The notes: a model not told the origin generated them from the letters alone. A DNA stretch of 64,000 nucleotides from Cymodocea nodosa (GCA_036874045.1 CM072335.1:4980001-5044000), one strand, 5' to 3'. Shown: positions 1 to 11,229, numbered from the stretch's first letter. Program-made: numbers and translations.

Positions 1-830
1 CACCACTACTCCCCCCGCAGCACCGCAAGACAGCCGACGAAGCAGCATTCCTCTGCGGATGATGAACGTAACGACCACCTCGCGTGACGCGACTCCTCTG
101 TTCGTCGGAACAACAGGAGATCTACGAAAAAAAAACCCACACGCGCACAAGACACCGCCTCATACGTACGGTCAACTAGAATGAGGACAGAAAAGAACAA
201 AGAATCAAAGCTTTCCATATGTTTTGCACATCTAGATCTAAAAGCAAGAAACTAATCGGCCTTTTCGTCGCGAGTGCGGAGTAGAAGCCACGCGGAAAGA
301 CATCATTTTTCCTAGTACGACAAACCACAGCCCTATTTCTAGAACGCGGACGAGTAGGGGGAGGGGGGGAGGTAGAGCACATTTACCATGGAGGAGGGGC
401 TCCTTGGGAAGGACCTGAGGGAGAGCATGGCGAGAAGTGGACGATCGATTGCAGAGAGGGAGAGAAAGTTCTCCGGTGGTTCGCCTCGTCGATGCAGAGA
501 GAGAAACGGGAAGGAGGGCGATGATGCCGATGTTGACGGTGAGCTCAGGTCCTCCTTCCCTTCGCGTGCATTTCCCGTTTCAACAATCTGCTCGTCAATT
601 TCATGCGATCACGACGCTCGTCGACCAATACAACAAACCCAATGGGAAAATATATATATTTACAATTTCTATTAAAATTTACGATGCTCGTCCCTGTCAC
701 CCCACGTCCCCGACGTTCGATAAATCAAGATCGGACGACCGAACCCAACTGACATTATTATTAATAATTATTATTAGTGTTCGTAATTTTCCGATTTACT
801 AAAGAACTGAAGAAAAAGAGTAAAAGTGTC
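1..830. other. GC-richer unassigned stretch, possible first exon near 388-536
   Basis: This stretch is visibly richer in G+C than almost everything else in the window, which is typical of a plant gene 5' region. A plus-strand open segment starts at the ATG at 388 (MEEGLLGKDLRESMARSG...) and a GT donor-like sequence lies near 536 (GACG|GTGAGC), so a first exon is possible. The protein has no domain I recognise, and no continuation is visible downstream because the next kilobases are AT-rich. A minus-strand gene running off the left edge is equally possible. I would not assign a function. Confidence 0.2.
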
Positions 831-2480
831 CATATTTTATAAGTAGTATCTGTGTAATATTATAATACAGACATATTGGGTGTCCAGGGAAGTGGCGTTG
901 CACGGAAGAAATCGATGGGAAGCCCGTCGACCATGGGCGTTCCTAATTCCTGCACTAGGGGTTTTTTGTGTGCGTGTGTGTGTGTGGTTTTTTAATACAG
1001 TAATAATTTATTTCGTATTTACCAAATTAAAATTTTAATAAAAATTATGGGTGCCACTTTTCCAACTAATTAAATTATTACAAAAAAAAATCTTACACAG
1101 CTCCGTCCATCGCTTTTCCCGCGTATCTTTCGGAAATAAAAGTCACGACGAGCCACGTCAAAAGTAACCAGCGGATTCTTCCAACCTCCTTGAATGCCTC
1201 TGATGTATTTAAATTAAACTGTAACTTAAGGCTGATTTTGGTAGACGAGCTAGAGTTAGAGTGTGATTCTGCGTTAGAATGTGTGTCAAGAGCGTGTTTT
1301 AAATAAATAATTGAATTTTTCATCAATATCATAAGTGTTGGAGTTGTAGCGATGATCAACAAAATATATTTTTGGACACTGTATTTTCTAGCAAGACGTT
1401 AATGATCGAAAGTCTAAAATACCTTCATCACCTCCACAACCTTAAACAACGCCTCCACAACTTTCACCTTAAGCAACGCCTCCATGACTTTCACCTTAAA
1501 CAGTACCTTCGTCGATTTGCAACGGAGTAAGCTCCTCTTTCACCTTCATCGATCTTCGTCGATCTGGTTTTTTCTTTTGTCAATCTGCGATCGTTGTATA
1601 TTTTAAGCATTGAAATATTTGACACTTCAGCACGTTACATTGGAAATAATATATTACTCTTTCTTTACTACATTTCGATTATATTGCTTTGCCATTTGAC
1701 GTCAAAACTTTTTTTTCTCACCAAAAGAGGTTTCTAGGTCAATAAAATCCTTATAGTTGAATGTATCTCTTCTCGCATGCACCCCTACATTGATTCAATC
1801 AATGTCTTTTGTTTTTCCTGTAAAGTATGATTGAAAATGGGAAAAAAACCAAAATATTTTTTTTTTAAAAATCTACAATTGTTTTTATAGGTGTATATCA
1901 TCAATCAGGTTAATTTCAAATATAAAAATAATGGAACATTAGAAATAATATATTATCCTTTCTATATTGTATTTAGATTATATTGTTTTACCATTTGACG
2001 TGAAAACTTTTTTTCTCACCAAAAGGTATTTCTAGGTCAATAAATTAACTCTACCTTGAGCTCACCAAAAGGGGTTTCACTTACCTTTTATTTCTAGGTC
2101 AATATATTTTCGAACTCTACTTGAAGTTTCAAAGCTTCGATCTTCTATGCATCCTTGAGCTTTTTTAGCTCTTTATCCTTTGCTTGAGAGGAGAAATATT
2201 TTAGACAATAAGAAGAAGAAATAGTCATGGAAGTAGTAGTAGAAAAACAAGTCTATGGATTGGATAAAAAATTTCTGCAACTTGTAAAATTTTGAGTTAT
2301 GTTGTTTTCTTATTTTTATTAAATGAATATGGAAACTATATTTTTATTGATGTGAGTCATATGAATCATGCTTATTTTTATTTAAATGTTTTAAATCAGT
2401 AATTTATTTGAATAGTTTTTAATTGAAATCATTTTGTATTTGTTTCATGCAATTATATTCGAACTTATACTATCCTATTT
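831..2480. other. AT-rich intergenic DNA
   Basis: No open reading frame with recognisable homology is seen. It holds a short GT-rich run near 970-985, an imperfect short repeat at about 1,425-1,500 (CCTCCACAACTTTCACCTTAA-like units), and the duplicated repeat listed separately. The right part runs into the Harbinger transposase and may include that element's 5' end, but I could not place a terminal inverted repeat. Confidence 0.5.
1637..2046. repeat. Direct duplication of a ~110-bp segment
   Basis: Bases 1,637-1,746 and 1,936-2,046 are direct copies that differ at a modest number of positions. Both begin ACATT(G/A)GAAATAATATATTA and end in TTTCTAGGTCAATAAA. A third partial copy (CACCAAAAGGGGTTTC ... 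TTTCTAGGTCAAT) follows at about 2,063-2,105. No coding potential is visible. Confidence 0.75.
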
Positions 2481-2498
2481 GTGCATTTGTTTAGTATA

Positions 2499-3585
2499 AT
2501 GGAGAAATTTTTAGAAACTAGTGATTTGATGGATGTTGAAGTTGAGGAAATTTTTGAGTTACTTCTATTATTTTATGCATGTATAATACAATTGTTGCAA
2601 ACTTATAATTCAACCAAAAGGCAACGAGTGCATAGCATGCTCTATTCTAGAAAAGATGTTATTGACAACATGTTAGGAGGACATTAGAGGATTTGTTTTG
2701 ACATGTGTTGTATGATTCCAACCACTTTTATCACTTTGTGTCAAATATTGGGGGGGAAAAACCTTTTGGAGAATGGGAGGTGGGTTACTATTGAGGAGCA
2801 AGTGAAGATTTTTTTGCAAACAGTTGGGCATGGACATAAAAATAAAGTATTACAGAACTACCAACAACATTCTAGGGAAACAATTAGTAAATATATTCAT
2901 AAAGTTTTAGATGCGTTACTATTATGAGTACCTTAGGTTATTCGACCTAAGGAATCTTTCAATAAAACACCACAATTTCTTAAGGACAACCCTAGATTTA
3001 TGCCATATTTCGAAGATGCAATAGGAGCACTTGATGGTACACATGTTCATTGTGTTGTTAGGAAAAATAAATAAATCTCATTTAGATGTGGTAGACATGG
3101 CAAGCAGACAACTCAAAATATATTGGGTGTATGTGACTTCAATATGCGATTTATTTTTGCATCAACCGAGTGGGAGAGCATTGCACATGATTGTCAAGTA
3201 CTTAAGCATGCAATGCTTGATCAATGTCACAAATTTCCTAAACCACCTGTAGGTACTATATTTTCAATTTATTAAGAACATTGTATAGTTTACCTTAAAT
3301 ATATTTTTGAACTAATATTGTTGTCAAATTTATAGGTAAGTACTACTTGGTTGACTCTAGCTATCCAAATGCAGTTGGTTTTCTTGCACTATATAGGACC
3401 ACTAGATATCACTTACCAGAATTCCAATCCTCACAACCACACGGTGCAGAGGAGCATTTCAATTATTTACATTCTTCTTTGAGGAATGTTGTTGAGTGTG
3501 CATTTGGAGTATTGAAGAGGAGGTGGCACATTTTGAATCATATGCCGCCATTTCCATGCACTATTCAAGTAAAGTTAGTGGTCAC
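2499..3585 (+). pseudogene. PIF/Harbinger transposase (HARBI1-like DDE nuclease), decayed and interrupted
   Basis: Starting at the ATG at 2,499, the frames encode a plant PIF/Harbinger transposase. The N-terminal helical part contains VTIEEQVKIFLQTVGHG and HSRETISKYIHKVLDAL. The catalytic part follows, with the first Asp in GALDGTHVH (3,033-3,035), the second Asp in LVDSSYPNA (3,353-3,355) and the Glu in NVVECAFGVLKRRW (3,494-3,496), so all three catalytic acidic residues are present. The second Asp lies after a family-typical intron at about 3,253-3,335 (GT...AG), which restores the usual PPVGKYYLVDS junction. The copy is dead: stop codons interrupt it after LGGH (about 2,685), at 2,925-2,927, 2,934-2,936 and 3,072-3,074. 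The C-terminal part is cut off at 3,585 by an LTR retrotransposon. The family cuts and pastes DNA with TTA/TWA target duplications. It needs a partner Myb/SANT-like protein, and sequence of that kind resumes at 28,513. Confidence 0.85.
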
Positions 3586-5865
3586 TGTTTGATTTACCCA
3601 GCACGACACCAGAAAACCTGATTGGATCTCCAACAACACACCAGAAAAACTTAGATTTGTTAACTTCTGTTTTTACTTAGTTAATTTATTTTTATGCCTA
3701 TTCTTTTTTTTAGAAGTAAACAAACAACCTTTAATACAAATTAGATATTAATTCCAATTTGTACTTTAACTGCAAGTGTACAGTGCCTATTGTATTAGTG
3801 TGCAAGTACAGGTCGATCCCACAGGGAATTGCTTAAAAGTTGAGAACTATCTATTTGTTAACAATCAAATTTATATATTCAATAAGCTCTCTGTTGAATT
3901 ACAGTTAACTCAACAGACAAAGTTCATTGAGTTATGGCTAACTCAACGGACTAACCTCGTGGACTTAAGTTAACTCCACGAGTCTGTCTTTCCTTTTTAA
4001 TACTGCTATTTATAAAGGAATTCAGCCAACCATTGGGTAGTTCCACAGATTGTAAATAACATCAATTAAGCTCTTTAATGTTAGTAAACACTAGATTTAT
4101 CATTAAGCAATACTAACATTCAAATAATTCAAACAGTAACCATTAAAATCTTTAAGTCTTTTGAACAAACCAATTTTAGTAAACTGTAAAACTAAAATAA
4201 ACATAAAACAATCACAACATTGACAAAGATAACATTAATTACGATACAACACAAACAATACGACACTCAAATATAAAATACAATAGCAGATAAGTTGTTT
4301 TTGGTATTTTTGTTTTAATATGAACATGGAAATGGGCGAAAGGTAAAATGTAAAGTAATCTTAATCGATAGTAAATACTTATGTCACTACATGCGATGCG
4401 ATTACACCACTGAAAATTAAACCACTTATAATTCTGTCTCCTCTTCCTATAGAATCGCGAGTCCAGAATCGCAAGATGATCTCCTCTTTAGCATACAGGC
4501 ATCAACTCGAAGCCAAGGCTAAAAGCTTTACGATCTCCTGAGATATGAGTCGGCGCTTGGTGAAAATGGCTTCCCTTCCTACGACGCGATCACTCCTCAC
4601 AGTGGTTGTCAGACATTGTGTTTGGCTCGAAATCGACCCGACATCAGAAAAGTATCCTTACAAACCTCCGATGGTTGGTGATTATGGTGGTGGTAACGAT
4701 GGTTGATGTGGTGGTAATGATGGTTGGTGTGATACTTTAGAGAATTGCCGACACTGTCTGTAGAAAGCTCAGTGCTCCTCCTCTGTACACATTGGCCATA
4801 CCCATCGATCACACACTCCTTTACTTCTTTTTCTTCTTTTCTTTTATATTTCTTCAATGGTAACTACTTCTGCTTGAATGGTAGGTTGGATTTCCTTCAT
4901 TCATATCAACGATGATGATTTCTTCTCCCTTCGATGAGTGAATTCCTATGTGATACGTGCGATCGTGGTTTTTTTCTTCCAACTATCTGTTACTAAAACC
5001 GCTACAGTGGCATATTAGAAAATAAATAGTCTGTGGAGTTACAGATAACTCAACGGACTTTTTTCATTGATTTAACTATAAAACACGTGCATAAATTTAA
5101 CTATCCGATGCTTAGATGCATTTCGGATAGTTACAAACTTAACTATCCGATGCTCAGATGCATTTCGGATAGTTACAAATAACTCACCGATATATAACTT
5201 AAGTAAATCTACCAGATCTCGACACGTGTCAGTAATAGTTTAATAATAAAAAAAAACATTTCGGAGAGTTACAAGTCTAACTATTTGATGCTTAGTTGCA
5301 ATTTCGGATAGTTAGAGATAACTCACCGAAAATCCACTTAAGTCACTTTTCTAGAACATGACACGTGTCCACAGCTATTTTATAAATAAAAAGAGATTTT
5401 GGAGAGTTACACATATAACTATCCGATGCCCAACTACAATTTCAGATAGTTATAGATAACTCATCGAAAGTTCACTTAAGTCATGCATTATAGTTTCTAC
5501 ACGTGTACTTCAGAAAATAATAAAATATTCTTCTAAAACATAACTATTCGGTAGTTTAAACATAACTATCCGATACATGTTCGGTTTGTTAAACATAACT
5601 GTCTGAAATATGTTCAGTATGTTAAACATAACTGTCCAAAATATCAGAAAATTCGGATACTTAAGAATTTCACAGCCTACAACTTATCGACAGTTCAGAA
5701 ATGTACTAAATTAACATTAATTCTCCCAATTTAAACAGTAATTCTAATTAAAGCATATAACAGTGCAATTATAACATAATGACTTAATTCTCATATGATA
5801 AGCTAAATATTATGCAATTAACCATCATTTAACCATTAATAATATGCACTTTTTCATTCTAAACA
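3586..5865 (-). repeat. LTR A: 3' LTR of outer Athila-like element
   Basis: This 2.28-kb LTR begins (plus strand) TGTTTGATTTACCC and ends CATTCTAAACA, giving TG...CA ends with a TGTTT/AAACA inverted pair. It is directly followed by a purine tract (minus strand), so it is the 3' LTR of a minus-strand element. It is longer than its relatives because of a duplicated short module at its plus-strand left end (3,590-3,650) and a threefold ~139-bp cassette at 5,090-5,510. The left flank is Harbinger transposase coding sequence, and the 5 bases before it are GTCAC. The far side of the block has GCTCT, so there is no matching target duplication. Confidence 0.85.
5090..5510 (-). promoter_or_regulatory. 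Three tandem ~139-bp regulatory-like cassettes inside LTR A
   Basis: Three units repeat with a period of 138-139 bp, measured from the (C/CG)GATAGTTA element at 5,166, 5,305 and 5,443. Each unit has a TAACTAT(C/T)CGATGC-type half, an inverted TTTCGGATAGTTA half, TAACTC(A)CCGA, then ACTTAAGT(C/A)A. Exactly 11 bases later comes a 12-mer ending ACACGTGT or TACACGTGT (12-mers at 5,218, 5,357 and 5,495). ACACGTGT is a G-box/ABRE-type core, and GGATA/TATCC resembles MYB-related sites. A transcriptional role is inference. The same 10-mer-N11-12-mer layout occurs in the copia LTRs at 50,370-50,402, 50,705-50,737 and 62,293-62,325. Confidence 0.65.
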
Positions 5866-5880
5866 CTTCCCCCATACCTA
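5866..5880 (-). other. Polypurine tract of outer element
   Basis: Immediately beside LTR A the plus strand reads CTTCCCCCATACC, which is GGTATGGGGGAAG on the minus strand. This is the expected position for plus-strand priming. The inner element has nearly the same tract at its LTR B edge. Confidence 0.75.
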
Positions 5881-7640
5881 AATTTTGCTAGTCTCTTAGC
5901 AAACTAAGATCTAATTAATTGGTCTTTCTAAATGTGCTATAATTAATTCTTTTTTTTTTTTGTTCAGCATAAGAATTATTATATAGATATTTTGTATGTT
6001 TCAGTAATCAACCTGCAAATATACTTAGAATATATGTAACTTACATACAAAATATATCATCATCACATACATATTAATTATCTTATCGTGTTTCTTCTTT
6101 TCATCATTTGTCATCTTGAATTTTCCAATAAGATTTTTAGAAGAAATTTCAACAACATACGAATCAAAGTACAATCTGATTAAGACAAGTAGAATACAGA
6201 ATTATACCTCCATTAAAACAACTTCAAAAGTCAATTCTAGATTCATATTTCAGCAATTCTAGATAACAGAAAATATACTCAATTCATAAGATATCTGTAT
6301 TTCACAAAACACTTATCTTTTCAGAACAGTATATGCATATATATATATATATATATATATTTTGTAATTTAAAAGTTAATTTGACAAGCTTGAATCATAT
6401 AGGAGCTTTCTAATGTACCCATGTAACGAGTTTTCAGTCAACAATCCCAGATCTAATCAGGATCTTAGGTTGCTAGATTTCAAGAGTCATTTTTCAGGTC
6501 AACAATCCTTACATACCTATCTACTCAAGTACAAAAGGCTTGTGATTAAACAAGTCAATAAACTCGCAAAGTTTCCTTCTTCTTTTTTTGTTTTTTTTTT
6601 ATTTTTTCCAATCAAAATACAAACACAAAACAAAACATTAATCACATATTGTATATGTACGTATTTCATTAATACAGATGCAGTAAAACACCAATCTCAT
6701 ATAGTACTACTTCTATCATTTACTGAAAATATGAATCCATAACAATAGGCTCATACTTTTTCTGTAGTTTAATAAGATCTACACATAAATCATTCTACAA
6801 GTTCAATTAGTCAAATTAAATGTATCTTTAATCATGTGTTTCATTTAATCTAGAATTCACATCTCAGCTCCTTTAGGACTTTAGATAATTTACTGATTTT
6901 TCATTAAGCATTCTGATTTCATTTTAAAATCGTGAAACTGTTAAACTCATGAAATTCAGAAAAAACATAAGATACTATATCTAGATTTGCATAAATAGTA
7001 AATTCTATAGCATCTTATATAACCTTCTAAATATAACATTCAAGCAGTTACAGTTTATAAAAATTTTACAGTCTCAATTATCAGATAGTTATAGCAAGTT
7101 CATAAAAATTTTCAATTTCCACAAAACTTTGCAGTACCATTTTAATTCCTTTAATTAACAAACTTACATGGTTGTTACTTTAATTACCTCCCCCCCATAC
7201 CTACATTTTACATTGTCCTCAATGTAAAAGATTTGACAATAAACATAGTAATTGTAGTAGGCATGAATATAGTTTCTTTGATTTAAAATTTAGGATAAGT
7301 AATCAGTTACATACCTTGTTTCGTTTGTATCTCTTTCTGCATATTCCGATTTTTGATTTTGAAAAACTTTTCATTCACAGATAAAAGCAGAATATAAAAC
7401 AAAATAACATTTAATAGATATTGATAAATTAGTGTCTTGTATGGAACCCAAACTCCTATGCCTCTGGGGGCTCACAAGCAAGCTAGTTAGTTTCCAAGAA
7501 TAGATATCAACAAACTAGATTGATATTTTGTTTTTTTTTTTTATAAAATAAAAATGAAAATTAAATTTTTTTTATTTTTAAAATAAATGCAGAATACACA
7601 CAACATTAAACACACAAAATCACAGCTTAAAAACATGATT
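5881..7640. other. Noncoding 3' tail of outer element
   Basis: AT-rich and without recognisable coding. It aligns by eye, in order, with 14,516-16,030 of the inner element (for example the GTACC(C/T)ATGTAACGAG(T/C)TTTCAGT stretch at 6,415 and 15,034). A (TA)n run lies at about 6,338-6,361. Near 7,187-7,225 the minus strand carries ACATTGAGGACAATGT followed by GGTATGGGGGGGAG, a second polypurine-like motif widespread in plant gypsy elements. Confidence 0.65.
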
Positions 7641-8764
7641 GAAAAGTAGAAACAAATGGAATAAACGTGTCAGTCCAAGCAAACTTTTTAGGCATAGTTC
7701 TTCTTGTCATTAATTCTATTTTAATGTCGTTCTTGTTCCTTCTTAATTTGTAAACGTGTAATATATTATAAATTCCAAATACAAGTATATTACCATTAAT
7801 GATATGAAATGTAGAAAGGGATCCTTTTTGGTTCCAAGGTAATGTAGTAGTTTATATTTCTACATCTATTTCAATATATTCCTCTTCCCACTTCCATTCA
7901 TTAATGTCTTTCATAATCTATATTTGAAATTTCATCAATTCATCCTACCATCTTATCAGACATAAAGTAAGATCATCATATTCATTATACCACATTCTTA
8001 TTTGAATTTTATTAAATTCTGTAGATGGTGGTTTAGCTATTTCTCTCGGTATAAGTAAAATTTCTATATATTCATCATAACTGTCTATGCTCACTATGTA
8101 TAAATCAAATCCAAATGCTATTGATATATCTGTGTTTAGATATACATATCCATCAAGTATGACATGCATGTTGTTAATTAATGATTTCTGTCCTAGATAT
8201 ATCATAATATTTTCATTCCAAGATCTATTTAGAAAATTATACACACTTAAGCGTAAATCTTCACCCCAATTTCCTGTAGGTCTCCAATAATATAATTTTC
8301 TAGGAATTGTAGAATTTTTATCAGAAAATATTAAAGCCAATCCACAATTTATAGTTGGTACTTCATATCTATTAGGTCTTCCTATATACCATTCTTTTCT
8401 TGTTATAGGATTTCTTATCAAAATATCAGGTAATAAACTTGCATACCTTGGTCTCGTCTTGTATATGATTAATCCTTCATCTATCCCCATAATATGATCT
8501 ATTCCTTCTAATGTATTGGGTGGAATTCTAGTAGTTTCTTCCATAGCTAGATATTCATGGTTAATTGAACTACGATTAAATGACCTCCATATGAATCAAT
8601 CTCTAATCTTAGTCATTTTTGCAGCTTGTAGTTCTTAAAAATATTTTTCTTCAATACAGTCTTTAATTTCTTTTGATACACAACACAACCTGCACAGATC
8701 TTTAGCTGATAAATTACTCAGTACTTCCTTTAGTGCATCAATTCCATTTGTCGATTCTGTATAA
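7640..8764 (-). CDS. F-box / F-box-associated sequence captured inside the gypsy element
   Basis: On the minus strand, 8,764-8,640 encodes an F-box-like core: GIDALKEVLSNLSAKDLC, then RLCCVSKEIKDCI, with the Leu...Leu...Leu-Cys-Arg...Cys-Val-Ser-Lys spacing of plant F-box motifs. From 8,544 to 7,945 a 199-codon open segment resembles the F-box-associated domain: PDILIRNPITRKEWYI, SVYNFLNRSWNE, HVILDGYVYLNTD, LYIVSIDSYDEYIEI. Similar sequence (FHIINGNILVFGIYNIL) continues to about 7,700. In plants such proteins link SCF ubiquitin ligases to substrates. This copy lies between the gag region and the 3' tail of an LTR retrotransposon, in element orientation, so it looks like captured host sequence. 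It is absent from the inner element, whose tail skips this interval. Whether it is expressed is unknown. Confidence 0.6.
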
Positions 8765-8936
8765 CACAAACAAAAATTTAGCAGAGACAAAAATTAACAT
8801 AACTACTGCACACCCTCATGGAGTTAAGGCATAATTCAACGGACTAAGTTCATTGAGTTAAGGACTAACTCTACGATACTATTAACTATAAATAAAAACA
8901 TATATATATACAGATAGTTGCTTCAGATATGTTGCT

Positions 8937-10272
8937 TCATTCAGCTACCCTCCCAAAAGAGGTATCAATTTCGTTAACAGTTCTATTGACAGGGTTAGGC
9001 ATTGCTTGTATTGGCAATCCTCCAATAGGTCTAACTTCCATTGGTTCCTTCTGTCTAAGTGGTATATTTCTATTCTGATTTTGAATTACAGTATTTCCAA
9101 ATACAAAATCTAGACGATTGTTTAATTGTTGGATTATCTTTTCTAATTTCTCTATCCTAGATCCTTGTTCCAGTAATGCTTCATAACTTATATTCTTCTC
9201 ATTTATATTTTCTCCTCCCTGGAAATTATTGTTTCTCCAAGATAAATTCGGGTGATTTCTCCAATTAGGATTATAAGAATTTCCCAAGTTATCTCTCTAG
9301 TTTCTAGCATAAATAATATCTAAATCATTTATGTTTGCATTCTTTTCTGCTAGCTTTTGATTTAATGATAACTCTTCTATTTTCTTTATTAATTCAGTTA
9401 ATTTCACCTTAAGTATAGTACTTGAATCTATTTCATGCATTCCTTTTGGCAATATTTTTTATCTGTAATAACTTCAACTGAGTTTTCTTACTGTGTAGTT
9501 CTTTTTGCAAAGTTTTCTAAATATGCCCATGCTTCTTCACTACATAACTTCAAAAATCCATTTTGATAAGTAGATCCTAATAAAGATTTCGTTGAAACAT
9601 CTATGCCTTCATAAATTATACTTATTAATTGTGCTTTACTCATTGCATGATGTGGACATTAAGTCAATAAATCTTTAAATCTTTCAAAATATTTCCAGAA
9701 TGATTCACCCTGTTTTTGGCTACACATTAATATTTCTTTTTTCTTTTTAATTGTTTGATGTGTTGGATAATATTTTTTCAAAAAAACAGAGCAAAATTCA
9801 GTCCATGTAGAAATTGAATCAGGCAACAGAGTATATAACCATCTCTTAGCTATCTTTTAAAGAAAAAGGGATATATCTAAGTTTAATAGCATCTATACTC
9901 TTGTTCGGCATTTTCATCATTTGACAAACTTCATTAAATTCTTTAAGAAAGGCATCCTCTCTTTCTAATTCGTGAAAATGTGGCAATTGACTAATATAAT
10001 TAGATTTCAGTTCAAACCTATCTCCCTCAAAGTTTGGCAATCGAATATATTAAGGTTCATCAACTAATTCAAGATACAGAATTTCTCCTAATGGTTTTTC
10101 TACTGGAGCAGCCATCTCTACGTTCTCTTTTAAAGAAAGGTTAGCTATACCCCAAATAATTTCGTTAAAGTCTAGTTCAGAAAATGTTTCAGTACTCCTC
10201 TGCAATGAAAATTCCTAGGTAGGTGTTCTTACTAATCGTTTAGTGCTTAGAGAATGAGTCCATGTGCTCATA
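8937..10272 (-). pseudogene. gag (capsid region) of outer Athila-like element, fossil
   Basis: The minus strand starts MSTWTHSLSTKRLVRTPT and continues into a plant gypsy Gag capsid region: NFEGDRFELKSNYISQLPHF, KLRYIPFSLKDS, TWTEFCSVFLKKYYPT and SFWKYFERFKDLL, matching the retrotrans_gag pattern. It ends with an Asn-rich linker (SYNPNWRNHPNLSWRNNN) typical of Athila Gag and a predicted coiled coil (RIEKLEKIIQQLNNRLD). Gag would form the virus-like particle. The region is broken. It lies downstream of the extra ORF rather than directly after a primer-binding site, which is unusual (see findings). Confidence 0.75.
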
Positions 10273-10318
10273 AATAAATAACAGATGATTAATTATATAC
10301 CAATCTAAAGCTTTCCAT

Positions 10319-10543
10319 TCAATAAATATTTGTTGACGGATGAAGTTGAATTAGCTGCTTCTCCTTCCAGTTCCCCCAATGCATTCTCCTTTCTTTTAAA
10401 AGTGCTGGTAACTCGTAAATAACATTATGTTTATATATATAATGCACATCCATAAAGTGAATAAATCTCGTTGCAAGAACGTGTCTTGCAACATGCATCG
10501 TGGTTCCTGTTTTTATGGGTATGTGTACCACTACTAATTTCAA
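10319..10543 (-). other. Short conserved ORF before the gag segment (outer copy)
   Basis: Encodes MKLVVVHIPIKTGTTMHVAR and onward, 74 codons, with no recognised domain. A diverged copy stands at the same place in the inner element (16,383-16,607), sharing the first half at protein level and differing mainly near the C-terminus. It could be a real small peptide, a leader upstream of gag, or just noncoding DNA that happens to be open in both copies. Confidence 0.35.
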
Positions 10544-10599
10544 ATTTTGGTAACCGCTAAATCGACGAAGTTTCGTTCATGGTTAAAAGAATAACCATT

Positions 10600-10795
10600 C
10601 TACTTAATCCACGAACTAACCTCGTTGAGTTATAGATAACTTAACGGAACACAGTCGGTTACTGTTGCTAACTCCATGGACTAATTTCATTGAGTTACTG
10701 ATAACTCAACGAAGTGACCTTATATTATATTGCTGACCTCGTGGAGTTACATTTAACTCAACGAACTTACTTCATTGAGTTAACACTTTGCAACT
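10600..10795. repeat. Array of GTTGAGTTA / TAACTCAAC palindromic motifs
   Basis: At least six imperfect palindromes built on (A/T)CGTTGAGTTA-N-TAACTCAACG(G/A)A occur here in noncoding DNA between the extra ORF and the short ORF. The same motif is repeated in the LTRs (for example 3,895-3,990, 12,775-12,870, 20,465-20,580, 28,095-28,205), before the F-box sequence (8,815-8,880), and between pol and the extra ORF (21,470-21,495). Confidence 0.7.
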
Positions 10796-11229
10796 TCTAA
10801 GTTTTACTCCTCGTAAGTACCTCTCTGCTTTTTTTCTTTTTTTCATTCTGCTAACTAAAATAAAGTTAAATCTATGTCATTAATGCATCATTCTAATCAA
10901 AATTTGTTTAAATCTAAACATTATATAAATATTTAACTTGTAGGTCATTTTACGTTATGTAGAATTTACATTTTCCCTTGCAACATGCAGAAATTTTCAA
11001 GCATCTATCCTGTCATTCAGCAAATTGTAAATCTGTTAAACATTCATTCATAAAGTTCCACAATTTATATAATATTCAATAAACTCCATTCATTTCACAT
11101 TCAAAACACGTATGAAAAGTACATCTGAAAAATTTATATTCATTAATATGAATCGATTTACATTACAAGTATATCATACAATTTTCATACAATTCTATAC
11201 AAGTAGACGAACAATACAATTTAGTCTCT

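Noticed and set aside
1-382. Minus-strand open stretches at 6-218 and 176-382.
   Set aside because: Cys/Leu-rich without domain similarity in a GC-richer stretch; not supported as genes on this evidence.
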